Translations under genes and position numbers: made by a program
Shown: positions 1-5,494 of the stretch, in pieces
Position numbering within the stretch: position 1 is the first letter of the stretch
How the letters are laid out: every line of letters begins with the position of its first letter
The notes under the pieces: generated by a model
What the model was told of the DNA's origin: nothing
Seen by the model: the letters and a program-made list of their open reading frames with translations, nothing else
Database searches by the model: none
Assembly: GCA_049414205.1 (NCBI GenBank)
Contig: JBMSGE010000084.1
Span: 1 to 5,494, forward strand
DNA length: 5,494 nt
Reading direction: 5' to 3'
From: Nitrosomaritimum sp049414205
Lineage (GTDB): Archaea > Thermoproteota > Nitrososphaeria > Nitrososphaerales > Nitrosopumilaceae

Positions 1-786
1 TATCTTTGGATGATGATTGAAAATAAAATGTCCATTATGGTTATTGGTGCAACAGGTAGTGGAAAGACCACTGTCCTTAATGCAATAGCAGGCCTCGTAA
101 GTGAAAATGACAAGTTATTTTCTGTAGAAGATGTTGCCGAAATCAATCTTCCACACGATAACTGGTTTTCATTAATTTCAAGATCAGGATATGGTTCTAA
201 TGACGAAGGAGAAATTGGTTTATACGAATTAATCAAATCTGGAGTAAGACACAGACCTGATTACATCATTGTAGGTGAGATTAGAGGCTCAGAAGCTTAT
301 GTCATGTTTCAGGCAATGGCAACAGGCCACGGTGGTTTATGTACAATGCATGCAGACAGTTTAGAATCTGCAAGTAAAAGATTGCAACAAAAGCCAATGA
401 ACATACCTCCAGCTTATTTGTCATTGATGAATTGTGCGCTAGTCATTAAGCGAGTAAAAGACAAAACAACTGGGAAAAGTATGAGACGTGCAATATCCAT
501 TGAAGAAATTTCAAACGACACTACCCCTAATTCGGTTACAAAGTGGAATCCAAAATCTGATTTCTTTGAACACTCCCTTGAAACCAGTAAAAATCTCAAA
601 AAAATATCTGAAACAATTGGCGAAGACATGGAAAATGTAATAAAAGAACACCACAAAAGAACAAAAATTCTCAAATGGATGAATGCTAACAATATTCGTG
701 AACACAAGGCAGTAACTGAGATAATAAGAAAATACTACAACGACCCACAATCAGTTCTTAAGAAAATTAACTATGGAGATGATTAG
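1..786 (+). CDS. Type II/IV secretion (T4 pilus/archaellum) assembly ATPase, GspE/FlaI family, 5'-truncated by window edge
   Basis: This is the C-terminal catalytic part of a hexameric ATPase that powers assembly of a type IV pilus or archaellum-like filament, acting at the cytoplasmic face of the membrane. The frame is open from base 1 (Tyr-Leu-Trp before the first Met), so the methionine at base 10 is internal and the N-terminal domain lies outside the window. Counting from base 1, the sequence shows a Walker A motif GATGSGKTT (about residues 16-24), an Asp-box VEDVAEINLPH (about 42-52), a Walker B-type DYIIVGEIRG (about 87-96) and a His-box GHGGLCTMHAD (about 109-119). A C-terminal helical region of roughly 95 residues follows, ending in the YYNDPQSVL-type segment common in archaeal members. 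All catalytic motifs look intact. The next gene, two bases downstream, is the cognate membrane platform, which supports the assignment. Archaellum FlaI and pilus ATPases cannot be told apart from this fragment, so no symbol is given. Confidence 0.95.
   Translation, partial: YLWMMIENKMSIMVIGATGSGKTTVLNAIAGLVSENDKLFSVEDVAEINLPHDNWFSLISRSGYGSNDEGEIGLYELIKSGVRHRPDYIIVGEIRGSEAYVMFQAMATGHGGLCTMHADSLESASKRLQQKPMNIPPAYLSLMNCALVIKRVKDKTTGKSMRRAISIEEISNDTTPNSVTKWNPKSDFFEHSLETSKNLKKISETIGEDMENVIKEHHKRTKILKWMNANNIREHKAVTEIIRKYYNDPQSVLKKINYGDD
775..782 (+). promoter_or_regulatory. Shine-Dalgarno-like site for the platform gene
   Basis: GGAGATGA lies within the last codons of the ATPase gene, six bases before the TTG at 789. 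It differs by one base from the consensus GGAGGTGA. It supports the TTG as the start, because a TGA stop at 780-782 closes the same frame just upstream and the first in-frame ATG is about 43 codons later. It suggests coupled translation of the two genes from one mRNA. Confidence 0.65.
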
Positions 787-788
787 AG

Positions 789-2228
789 TTGTTATCAATC
801 AGTAAAATCAATGAAAAGGGCTTTGAGCGCACCCAGGGCAAAAAAATCAACAAAGAACTACCATACTTTATCACCATAGTGACCCTGCTTAGTAGCGCAG
901 GTATTGGACCATACTTTATGCTCCAGCGTGTAAAATCAATGGATTTACTGCCTACCATTAGAGTAGAGTCTCTAAAAATGATTAAACGAATTGACTTGTT
1001 AGGAGTAGACCCATTGGAGGTAATGCGACAAGTAAGAACGCGCTCTAGCTCAAAGGCATTGGGTGAATTTTTTGACGGGTATGTATCAACAGTAGAAAGT
1101 GGCGGAAATCTGATAAACTATCTAAAAAGTAAAATGAAAACAGTTTATGATAGACATGCTGAATCTCAAAAACAAGCAGTGGTAAAACTAGGTGCTCTTG
1201 TTGAAGCATACATGACCATTCAAGTAGTATTATTGGCAGTATACATTATCAGTGCAGCTGTAATATCTGACCCATTTGCAACATCTGAATCTGGAATAAG
1301 TGGGGAAGTAATGTTTTTGGTTTTAACCCCCGCAATTGCACTTGTGTTTCTTTTTGCTGCAAACAATAGTCCTATTGCAAAAAATCCAGAACTGCCTTAC
1401 AAAAAAATAATAATGTTTGCAGCTCCTGCATTAATTGTCAGTGGTATAGTTATAGGATTAAACATAATTCCTGATCCGTTGATGGAGCCTTACTTGCTTG
1501 GAGGTGCTTTAGTTGCAGCCTCAGTAGTGCCTGCAATTTATTTCAGAAAACTATATGCAAAAACAATTTCAGCAGAAGACTCTACTCCAAAAATACTTAG
1601 AACTATTTCTGAGGCTCGAAAAACCGGAATGAGTCCAGAAAGTAGTGTGATACATGCATGTAAAAGAAAAGAATATGGCTTATTCAATCCAGTTGCAAAT
1701 GGAATTTCAAATAAAATTGAATGGGGTGTTGATTTTAAAACAATTTTCAAAGATTTACAAAATGAGATTCAGGCATTCAATGTTTTAATCAGCTTTAACA
1801 TCTTGTTTGAGTTAATCTCTGCTGGCGGAGGAAATCCACAAACCCTAGATTCTCTAACTGAAACAAGTGAAAGAATGCAAGAAATTCAAAAAGAAAAAAG
1901 AGACCTGCTAATGCCATATCTATACGTGGGTTTTGTCTTGATGGGAACGACTGGATTTACCACCCTACTTGTAATAGACTCTTTTAGTGATATTGCTCAA
2001 GAAAGCCAAGATCTATCCACATTGGAAGGGGAATTAGCCGCATCTTCCTTAGGATTATTCCCATTAATTGTGCTCATACAATCATGGACGGCAGGCTTAT
2101 TCTTGGGAAGGGTGATCAAGGGTGCGTTTTCGGGAGGATTCCTCTACTCGATTATTTTGGTAGGCATGACTCTGATTGGAATTACCCTGGTTCAGTTTTC
2201 AATAATTGATGTAAATTCCATGTTTTAG
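789..2228 (+). CDS. Type II/IV secretion membrane platform protein, FlaJ/TadC/PilC-like, two T2SSF domains
   Basis: This 479-residue integral membrane protein is the inner-membrane platform on which the upstream ATPase acts to push pilin subunits into a filament. It has two T2SSF-type cytoplasmic helical domains, at about residues 25-140 and 266-372. They carry the equivalent Gly-rich turns ESGGNLINYL (103-112) and ISAGGGNPQTL (343-353). Hydrophobic segments predict about seven membrane spans, near 141-159, 173-191, 206-226, 234-252, 374-396, 418-439 and 447-471. Domain-span-domain-span order is typical of archaeal FlaJ/TadC proteins. At 479 residues it is, from memory, shorter than many archaellum FlaJ proteins (about 550) and closer to archaeal pilus platforms, a weak hint toward a pilus. 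The start is TTG, fixed by the upstream in-frame stop and the ribosome site at 775-782. It forms an operon with the ATPase (2-bp gap). No pilin gene is visible in the window. Confidence 0.92.
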   Translation: MLSISKINEKGFERTQGKKINKELPYFITIVTLLSSAGIGPYFMLQRVKSMDLLPTIRVESLKMIKRIDLLGVDPLEVMRQVRTRSSSKALGEFFDGYVSTVESGGNLINYLKSKMKTVYDRHAESQKQAVVKLGALVEAYMTIQVVLLAVYIISAAVISDPFATSESGISGEVMFLVLTPAIALVFLFAANNSPIAKNPELPYKKIIMFAAPALIVSGIVIGLNIIPDPLMEPYLLGGALVAASVVPAIYFRKLYAKTISAEDSTPKILRTISEARKTGMSPESSVIHACKRKEYGLFNPVANGISNKIEWGVDFKTIFKDLQNEIQAFNVLISFNILFELISAGGGNPQTLDSLTETSERMQEIQKEKRDLLMPYLYVGFVLMGTTGFTTLLVIDSFSDIAQESQDLSTLEGELAASSLGLFPLIVLIQSWTAGLFLGRVIKGAFSGGFLYSIILVGMTLIGITLVQFSIIDVNSMF

Positions 2229-2261
2229 CCACCTCTGGGTGTCTCATTAAAAGTCATACAG

Positions 2262-2271
2262 TTTCTTATAT
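2262..2271 (+). promoter_or_regulatory. Candidate archaeal TATA box for the large surface-protein gene
   Basis: TTTCTTATAT is centred about 29 bases before the TTG at 2298, so a start site some 26 bases downstream would give a leaderless or nearly leaderless transcript. No convincing Shine-Dalgarno sequence stands just before the TTG (TAGGG at 2279-2283 is too far away), which fits a leaderless mRNA. The rest of the 69-bp gap (2229-2297) holds only a four-pair hairpin (CACC/GGTG, 2230-2241), too weak to call a terminator. Read-through from the platform gene therefore remains possible. Confidence 0.4.
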
Positions 2272-2297
2272 CGATTTTTAGGGTATTTTTTGATGTA

Positions 2298-4769
2298 TTG
2301 AAAGCGGTATTACTCCTATTGATAATGGCAATGAGCATAGCAGTGCCAAGCACCCATGCACAGGAGCCAAATAATTTTGGCTACAAGCTAATGCCAGAAA
2401 AATTAGTGGAGGGAACTGAAGGAATGTTACAAGTATATGGATTGACAAACAACATTCCAATTCCAAATATGATTGATGATTTGATTGTTGTATCTTCTGA
2501 TCAAGAGGTTGTGAGAATTTTGGAATTATCTACAAATCAAGAAACTGCAATTACATCTGTAAAATTAGAAGCAGTGGATGCAGGAACTGCCAACATTGCA
2601 CTAGCTGCACCAGGGTTTGCTTCTGAAGAATTTTCAATTACCATATATGGCATCAAACAAGGAGAACAAAGATTGTTGGTAAAAACCGTCCCAGATACTT
2701 TTACAATAAATGGTCCAACAAAAGGATACTTTTCAGTAGAGCTTGCTGATATTGATTCAAATCCAACTGTAGCAAAACAAGATACAACCATTTCTATTAG
2801 TGCATCAAACTCTGAAATTGTTTCGTTATTTCAAGATAAAATTACAATAAATGAGGGAGAATACTTTGCCATTGGAGAATTTGCAGTCAACAAACCCGGA
2901 GAAGTTTCACTTTATGCTGAAAGTCAAAATACTGAACCAGGTAACAGCAAAATCAAAGTGATGGGAATTTCATATGATGAAGATGATGAAGATAAAGAGG
3001 AGAATTATAGGATTCAACTATATGTAATTCCAGAAAAAATTAGTAATTTTGCAACATCATCTACATTTGCAATTGTTCAATTACAGGGCCCTGATGGTTC
3101 ACCAATAAAAGCAACAGAAACCATTCCTGTTTCATTAAATATTGATTATGATAAACCAATTTTTAACGATAGAAGAACAGCAGAAATAAGCACAGTTGAC
3201 TCACTGATAATTCCACCAGGATCCACCACAGGATATGCAAAACTTTCAGTTCAGGCCGGCATAGAGGAAACATACAGTGTTAGTATTTCTGCAGAAGATT
3301 ACCTAGTGTCTGATTCTGTATCATTTCAGACCGTTTTGACGCCTGATGTGAATGAGCCTTTGACCAAATTAAAGACAATCCCAATGCTTGCCTCGGGTTC
3401 GGAGCAACTTATTGGTGTACTATATCCTGCAGACAAAAATGGAGTATCTCTAATCAATCTAAAAACAGTAGAATCTGAAATCAATTCATCAGATAGAGAC
3501 ATTTTAGCAATTTCTGATGATAGAATGGACAAAGGTTCTGGTGCAAAACTGATTTATGGAAAATTAGGTACTATAAAACCCGACAGACTAGAAATAACAA
3601 TTTTCGGTGAAGAAAAAGAAACAGTTTTTCCAACTATTTACGGTCCTGAAAGAACCGAATTAGATTTAGTTTCTGAACCATTAATATCCAAAATAATGCC
3701 TAAAACAAATTTCCCAATGACAGTATACTTGACTGATGAGGATAAAGCAAGCTGGTATTTTCCTGATACATCCAATGTAGTAATGGGACCAAACGAACTT
3801 GTAAAGACTGCTGTTCAAACAATTAGTGAAGGACAATCCGTAGCTTTGCTAAGCTCTCAATCACTTAAAGAAGGAAAGACCGATTTAGAATTTGAAGCAA
3901 ATGAATTTACAACCACATTAAATCTTAATGTTGGCGCATCCAAACCCTCCAAGATAGAATTAGCATACCCTGATCATCTTTTGTCTGGTATGAAAAATAC
4001 ATTATCTCTTCAGATTTTAGATAGTGAGGGCAATCCAATATTTGCAAATAAAGATACAGAATTTAGAATAGCTGCAAACGACAACTCTATTGAAATGCCG
4101 CAAACAGTCACAATAAAGAAAGGACAGCACAATGCATTTTTCGACATAGTTCCTAAACAAGCTGTCAAAACAGAAATTTCAATACTAGCAAGTGATTTCC
4201 CATTATCAAAATTTGACCTAAATACAGTTGAAACAACACCGTCTTTGATTATATCAACAGTCAATTCCATAACTGCAGGAGAAGCATTTGATTTGGTTTT
4301 AGATGCCAAAATTTTAGATTCCCCTCTAAGCAATGTTGCAGTTAATTGGAATATTCAAGGAGCAGAAATTCAAGAAATATCTGAAACTACCGATGGTAAT
4401 GGCAAAATCAAAGTCACATTAGTAGCAGAACAAACTGACAGTATTAGCATCCAGGCAACTACAACTGAATTTGATCAAATATCCGTATCCAAAGAGATAA
4501 CCATACTAAAACCAGGAGAAACATTGCAAGGAGTTTCAGAAGGCAAAGAATCTACCTTTGAGAGTAACCTTGGTTTTATTTTGATTCCAGGAGTGGTGAT
4601 TGGTAGTGGAATATTGCTTAGAAAACGAAGTTTGCTTGAACCATTAGCTGAAAGATTCCCAGTAATCGAAAGTGCTTTGGATAAGATTGATGAAATATCT
4701 GAGAGGCTGGAAATATCAGAGAGATTAGAAACCATTAAGGAGAAAATACCCATAATAAAGGAAAGATAA
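2298..4769 (+). CDS. Large secreted, C-terminally membrane-anchored multi-domain beta-sandwich (Ig-like) surface protein
   Basis: This 823-residue protein has no specific family I can name. Residues 1-21 form a Sec-type signal peptide (Lys2, Leu/Ile/Met-rich core, likely cleavage after STHA). The exterior part, about 22-755, is beta-rich, Thr/Ser/Glu-rich and free of cysteine. I divide it into about seven modules of 75-105 residues: 32-118, 119-222, 238-346, 355-448, 449-546, 547-644 and 645-737. Several share the pattern D-x(4)-P-x(2)-A-x(2)-[DE]-T, then I-x(2)-G and a closing I-x-A strand; the last resembles invasin/Big_1-type Ig folds. An acidic linker, DEDDEDKEE (227-235), separates two modules. 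One membrane span (about 757-774) is followed by RKR and a 46-residue charged helical tail, giving an outside-N, inside-C topology. The TTG start is chosen because it begins directly at the signal peptide; the nearby ATG at 2293 is out of frame and stops at once. Plausible roles are adhesin, S-layer-associated or envelope scaffold; its tie to the pilus motor upstream is only positional. Confidence 0.85.
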   Translation: MKAVLLLLIMAMSIAVPSTHAQEPNNFGYKLMPEKLVEGTEGMLQVYGLTNNIPIPNMIDDLIVVSSDQEVVRILELSTNQETAITSVKLEAVDAGTANIALAAPGFASEEFSITIYGIKQGEQRLLVKTVPDTFTINGPTKGYFSVELADIDSNPTVAKQDTTISISASNSEIVSLFQDKITINEGEYFAIGEFAVNKPGEVSLYAESQNTEPGNSKIKVMGISYDEDDEDKEENYRIQLYVIPEKISNFATSSTFAIVQLQGPDGSPIKATETIPVSLNIDYDKPIFNDRRTAEISTVDSLIIPPGSTTGYAKLSVQAGIEETYSVSISAEDYLVSDSVSFQTVLTPDVNEPLTKLKTIPMLASGSEQLIGVLYPADKNGVSLINLKTVESEINSSDRDILAISDDRMDKGSGAKLIYGKLGTIKPDRLEITIFGEEKETVFPTIYGPERTELDLVSEPLISKIMPKTNFPMTVYLTDEDKASWYFPDTSNVVMGPNELVKTAVQTISEGQSVALLSSQSLKEGKTDLEFEANEFTTTLNLNVGASKPSKIELAYPDHLLSGMKNTLSLQILDSEGNPIFANKDTEFRIAANDNSIEMPQTVTIKKGQHNAFFDIVPKQAVKTEISILASDFPLSKFDLNTVETTPSLIISTVNSITAGEAFDLVLDAKILDSPLSNVAVNWNIQGAEIQEISETTDGNGKIKVTLVAEQTDSISIQATTTEFDQISVSKEITILKPGETLQGVSEGKESTFESNLGFILIPGVVIGSGILLRKRSLLEPLAERFPVIESALDKIDEISERLEISERLETIKEKIPIIKER
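4695..4730 (+). repeat. Two-copy 18-bp in-frame tandem repeat encoding ISERLE-ISERLE
   Basis: Bases 4695-4712 and 4713-4730 match at 14 of 18 positions and encode the same six residues, ISERLE, twice (residues 800-811). All four differences are synonymous (for example AGG/AGA for Arg, CTG/TTA for Leu). The repeat lies in the charged cytoplasmic tail of the surface protein and lengthens a probable amphipathic helix. Two copies of six residues could also arise by chance in a biased helical sequence. Confidence 0.6.
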
Positions 4770-4790
4770 TTTTTGCAGTCCTTTAACTGC
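4770..4790 (+). terminator. Possible transcription end signal between convergent genes
   Basis: A run of five T (4770-4774) directly follows the stop codon of the surface-protein gene; oligo-T runs serve as archaeal terminators. It is followed by a small inverted repeat, GCAGT (4775-4779) and ACTGC (4786-4790), a five-pair stem with a six-base loop that overlaps the stop codon of the opposite-strand gene. The hairpin comes after the T-run rather than before it, so this is not a bacterial-style intrinsic terminator. On the minus strand, T-rich sequence inside the end of the neighbour (about 4752-4768) could end the regulator transcript. Confidence 0.3.
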
Positions 4791-5433
4791 TTAGAGCATC
4801 TAAGAAATTTTCTGTAGATTTGTGCGATGAAATATTGTTAATGTTCTCTTTTAGGGAATTTAATACATCGTTGTATGCATCACCCAACAAATCCTTTAGA
4901 ACTTGTTTTAAAAATTCTGGATTGTCATAACAGTCCTCTAATGTGGAGTTGTAATCTTTTTGTAGCATCATCACAATTTTATCAAATTCTTCTAGACCTA
5001 ATTCCAAAAGCGAGTTTTTTATGGCCAATGTGACCATGGTTCTCTTCATTTCATCCAGGGAATCACCTGAAGGCATGCAAAGTTTGTGAGTTTTTCTTAA
5101 AATATCGTCAACGTCTATTGGTTCTCTAATTATTTCAGATGGTTTTAGTCGATTTAATTCAATTTCTTTTCCTACACTTAGTTTGTCATATATTGCAATA
5201 ATTTTTGCATCAGGGTGGTTATCACGTATGTGTTTTAATGCATAGATGCCATCATGCACAGGCATCAAAATATCTAAAAACAAGACATCTGGCTTTAATT
5301 TTTGATAAAGAAACACTGCATCTTGTCCATTGTAGCCCTTACCTACCACCTTTATCCCATTACTTGTAAGTAAATCACTGAAAAGCTGAATGGTTTCTTT
5401 TTCGTCATCTACCACTACAGCACGAATCAACAT
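4783..5433 (-). CDS. Response-regulator-like protein: receiver domain plus helical C-terminal domain of unknown function
   Basis: This 216-residue soluble cytoplasmic protein has an N-terminal CheY-like receiver domain (about residues 2-117). Visible landmarks are strand 1 IRAVVVDDE with the acidic pair Asp9-Asp10, the phosphoacceptor Asp54 in LFLDILMP, and Gly62 after it. The position that normally holds the switch Thr/Ser is Tyr82 (IIAIYD) and the one that normally holds the Lys before the cis-Pro is Glu104 (REPID); the 22-residue spacing equals that of CheY Thr87-Lys109, so the alignment is sound. Phosphorylation may still occur, but signal transmission is probably altered. Residues 118-216 are predicted all-helical, with a motif around DCYDNPEFLKQVLKDLLG (167-184). 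I see no helix-turn-helix, GGDEF, methylesterase or other known output. The ATG start abuts the first receiver strand. The gene is convergent with the surface-protein gene (13-bp gap); no histidine kinase is in the window. A stand-alone or atypical regulator is the best reading. Confidence 0.88.
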   Translation of the reverse strand: MLIRAVVVDDEKETIQLFSDLLTSNGIKVVGKGYNGQDAVFLYQKLKPDVLFLDILMPVHDGIYALKHIRDNHPDAKIIAIYDKLSVGKEIELNRLKPSEIIREPIDVDDILRKTHKLCMPSGDSLDEMKRTMVTLAIKNSLLELGLEEFDKIVMMLQKDYNSTLEDCYDNPEFLKQVLKDLLGDAYNDVLNSLKENINNISSHKSTENFLDALSS

Positions 5434-5449
5434 AGAACGGTTGTAGGTA

Positions 5450-5459
5450 TTTTATAAAA
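5450..5459 (-). promoter_or_regulatory. Symmetric TATA-like box upstream of the response-regulator gene
   Basis: TTTTATAAAA is a perfect 10-bp palindrome whose centre lies about 22 bases before the regulator's ATG on the minus strand. This is slightly short of the usual 26-27 bases for a TATA box to the start site, but compatible with a leaderless transcript; no Shine-Dalgarno sequence is seen before the ATG. Because the box is symmetric it could also serve the plus strand, where a start site near 5481 would fall just before an ATG at 5484 that remains open to the window end. Confidence 0.5.
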
Positions 5460-5467
5460 AGTTGTCA

Positions 5468-5479
5468 CACGCATGCGTG
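5468..5479. repeat. 12-bp perfect palindrome, candidate operator
   Basis: CACGCATGCGTG reads the same on both strands and is GC-rich in an AT-rich gap. It begins nine bases beyond the TATA-like element on the upstream side of the regulator gene, a position suited to a dimeric transcription factor touching the BRE/TATA region. Flanking it are TGTCACAC (5463-5470) and GTGTGTCA (5486-5493), which match as an inverted repeat at seven of eight positions and partly overlap the palindrome. No binding protein can be named. Confidence 0.45.
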
Positions 5480-5494
5480 AATCATGTGTGTCAT

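Noticed and set aside
414..750. Minus-strand open frames of 97 and 79 codons inside the ATPase gene, and similar ones inside the other plus-strand genes.
   Set aside because: They lie opposite strongly supported coding sequence, have no recognisable domains and are composition shadows of it.
2229..2245. CACC/GGTG hairpin after the platform gene as an intrinsic terminator.
   Set aside because: The stem has only four pairs and no T-run follows it.
2298..2372. The MKA followed by a Leu/Ile stretch could be read as a class III (prepilin) signal, making the protein a giant pilin-like subunit.
   Set aside because: The hydrophobic core is short and ends in a good Sec signal-peptidase context (STHA followed by QEP), and an 823-residue protein with a C-terminal anchor does not fit a pilin.
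4560..4769. C-terminal span as an archaeal PEFG-CTERM-like sorting signal.
   Set aside because: No PEF/PGF-type motif precedes the span, and a 46-residue tail follows it, whereas such sorting signals end shortly after the basic residues.
5473..5494. ATG at 5473 as the start of a plus-strand gene running off the window.
   Set aside because: It sits inside the palindrome and only about 18 bases from the TATA centre, too close for a leaderless start, and only seven codons are visible.

Overview
The window is AT-rich and fits an archaeal chromosome, most likely a Nitrosopumilus-like ammonia-oxidizing archaeon (Nitrososphaerota/Thaumarchaeota). That assignment is an inference. It rests on the archaeal form of the type IV pilus/archaellum ATPase and membrane platform, on TATA-like boxes placed for leaderless or near-leaderless transcripts, on TTG starts, on low GC, and on a receiver protein with a purely helical C-terminal half. 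No 16S rRNA or other phylogenetic marker is present.

Layout: (1) Bases 1-786 (+) are the 3' two-thirds or less of a secretion/assembly ATPase of the GspE/PilB/FlaI family; its 5' end lies outside the window. (2) Bases 789-2228 (+) encode the matching polytopic platform protein (FlaJ/TadC/PilC type, two T2SSF domains). It starts two bases after the ATPase stop, with a Shine-Dalgarno-like sequence inside the end of the ATPase gene. (3) After a 69-bp gap with a candidate TATA element, bases 2298-4769 (+) encode an 823-residue, cysteine-free surface protein. It has a Sec signal peptide, about seven beta-sandwich/Ig-like modules, one C-terminal membrane span and a short charged helical cytoplasmic tail. 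(4) Convergent to it, with only 13 bp between the stops, bases 4783-5433 (-) encode a response-regulator-like protein. Its receiver domain keeps the acidic pair and the phosphoacceptor Asp but lacks the conserved Thr/Ser and Lys, and its C-terminal half has no recognisable DNA-binding fold. (5) Bases 5434-5494 hold a symmetric TATA element and a 12-bp perfect palindrome, probably the control region of the regulator and possibly of a divergent gene beyond the window.

How they work together: the ATPase and platform protein form the motor core of a type IV filament or secretion machine. No pilin is visible here. The large anchored protein could be a cell-surface/adhesin-like accessory or an S-layer-associated protein; its link to the filament machine is positional only. 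The response regulator may be an unrelated neighbour. The most unusual items are the modular surface protein with its cytoplasmic tail and the receiver domain with altered switch residues. I see no CRISPR array, mobile element, RNA gene or defence cassette.
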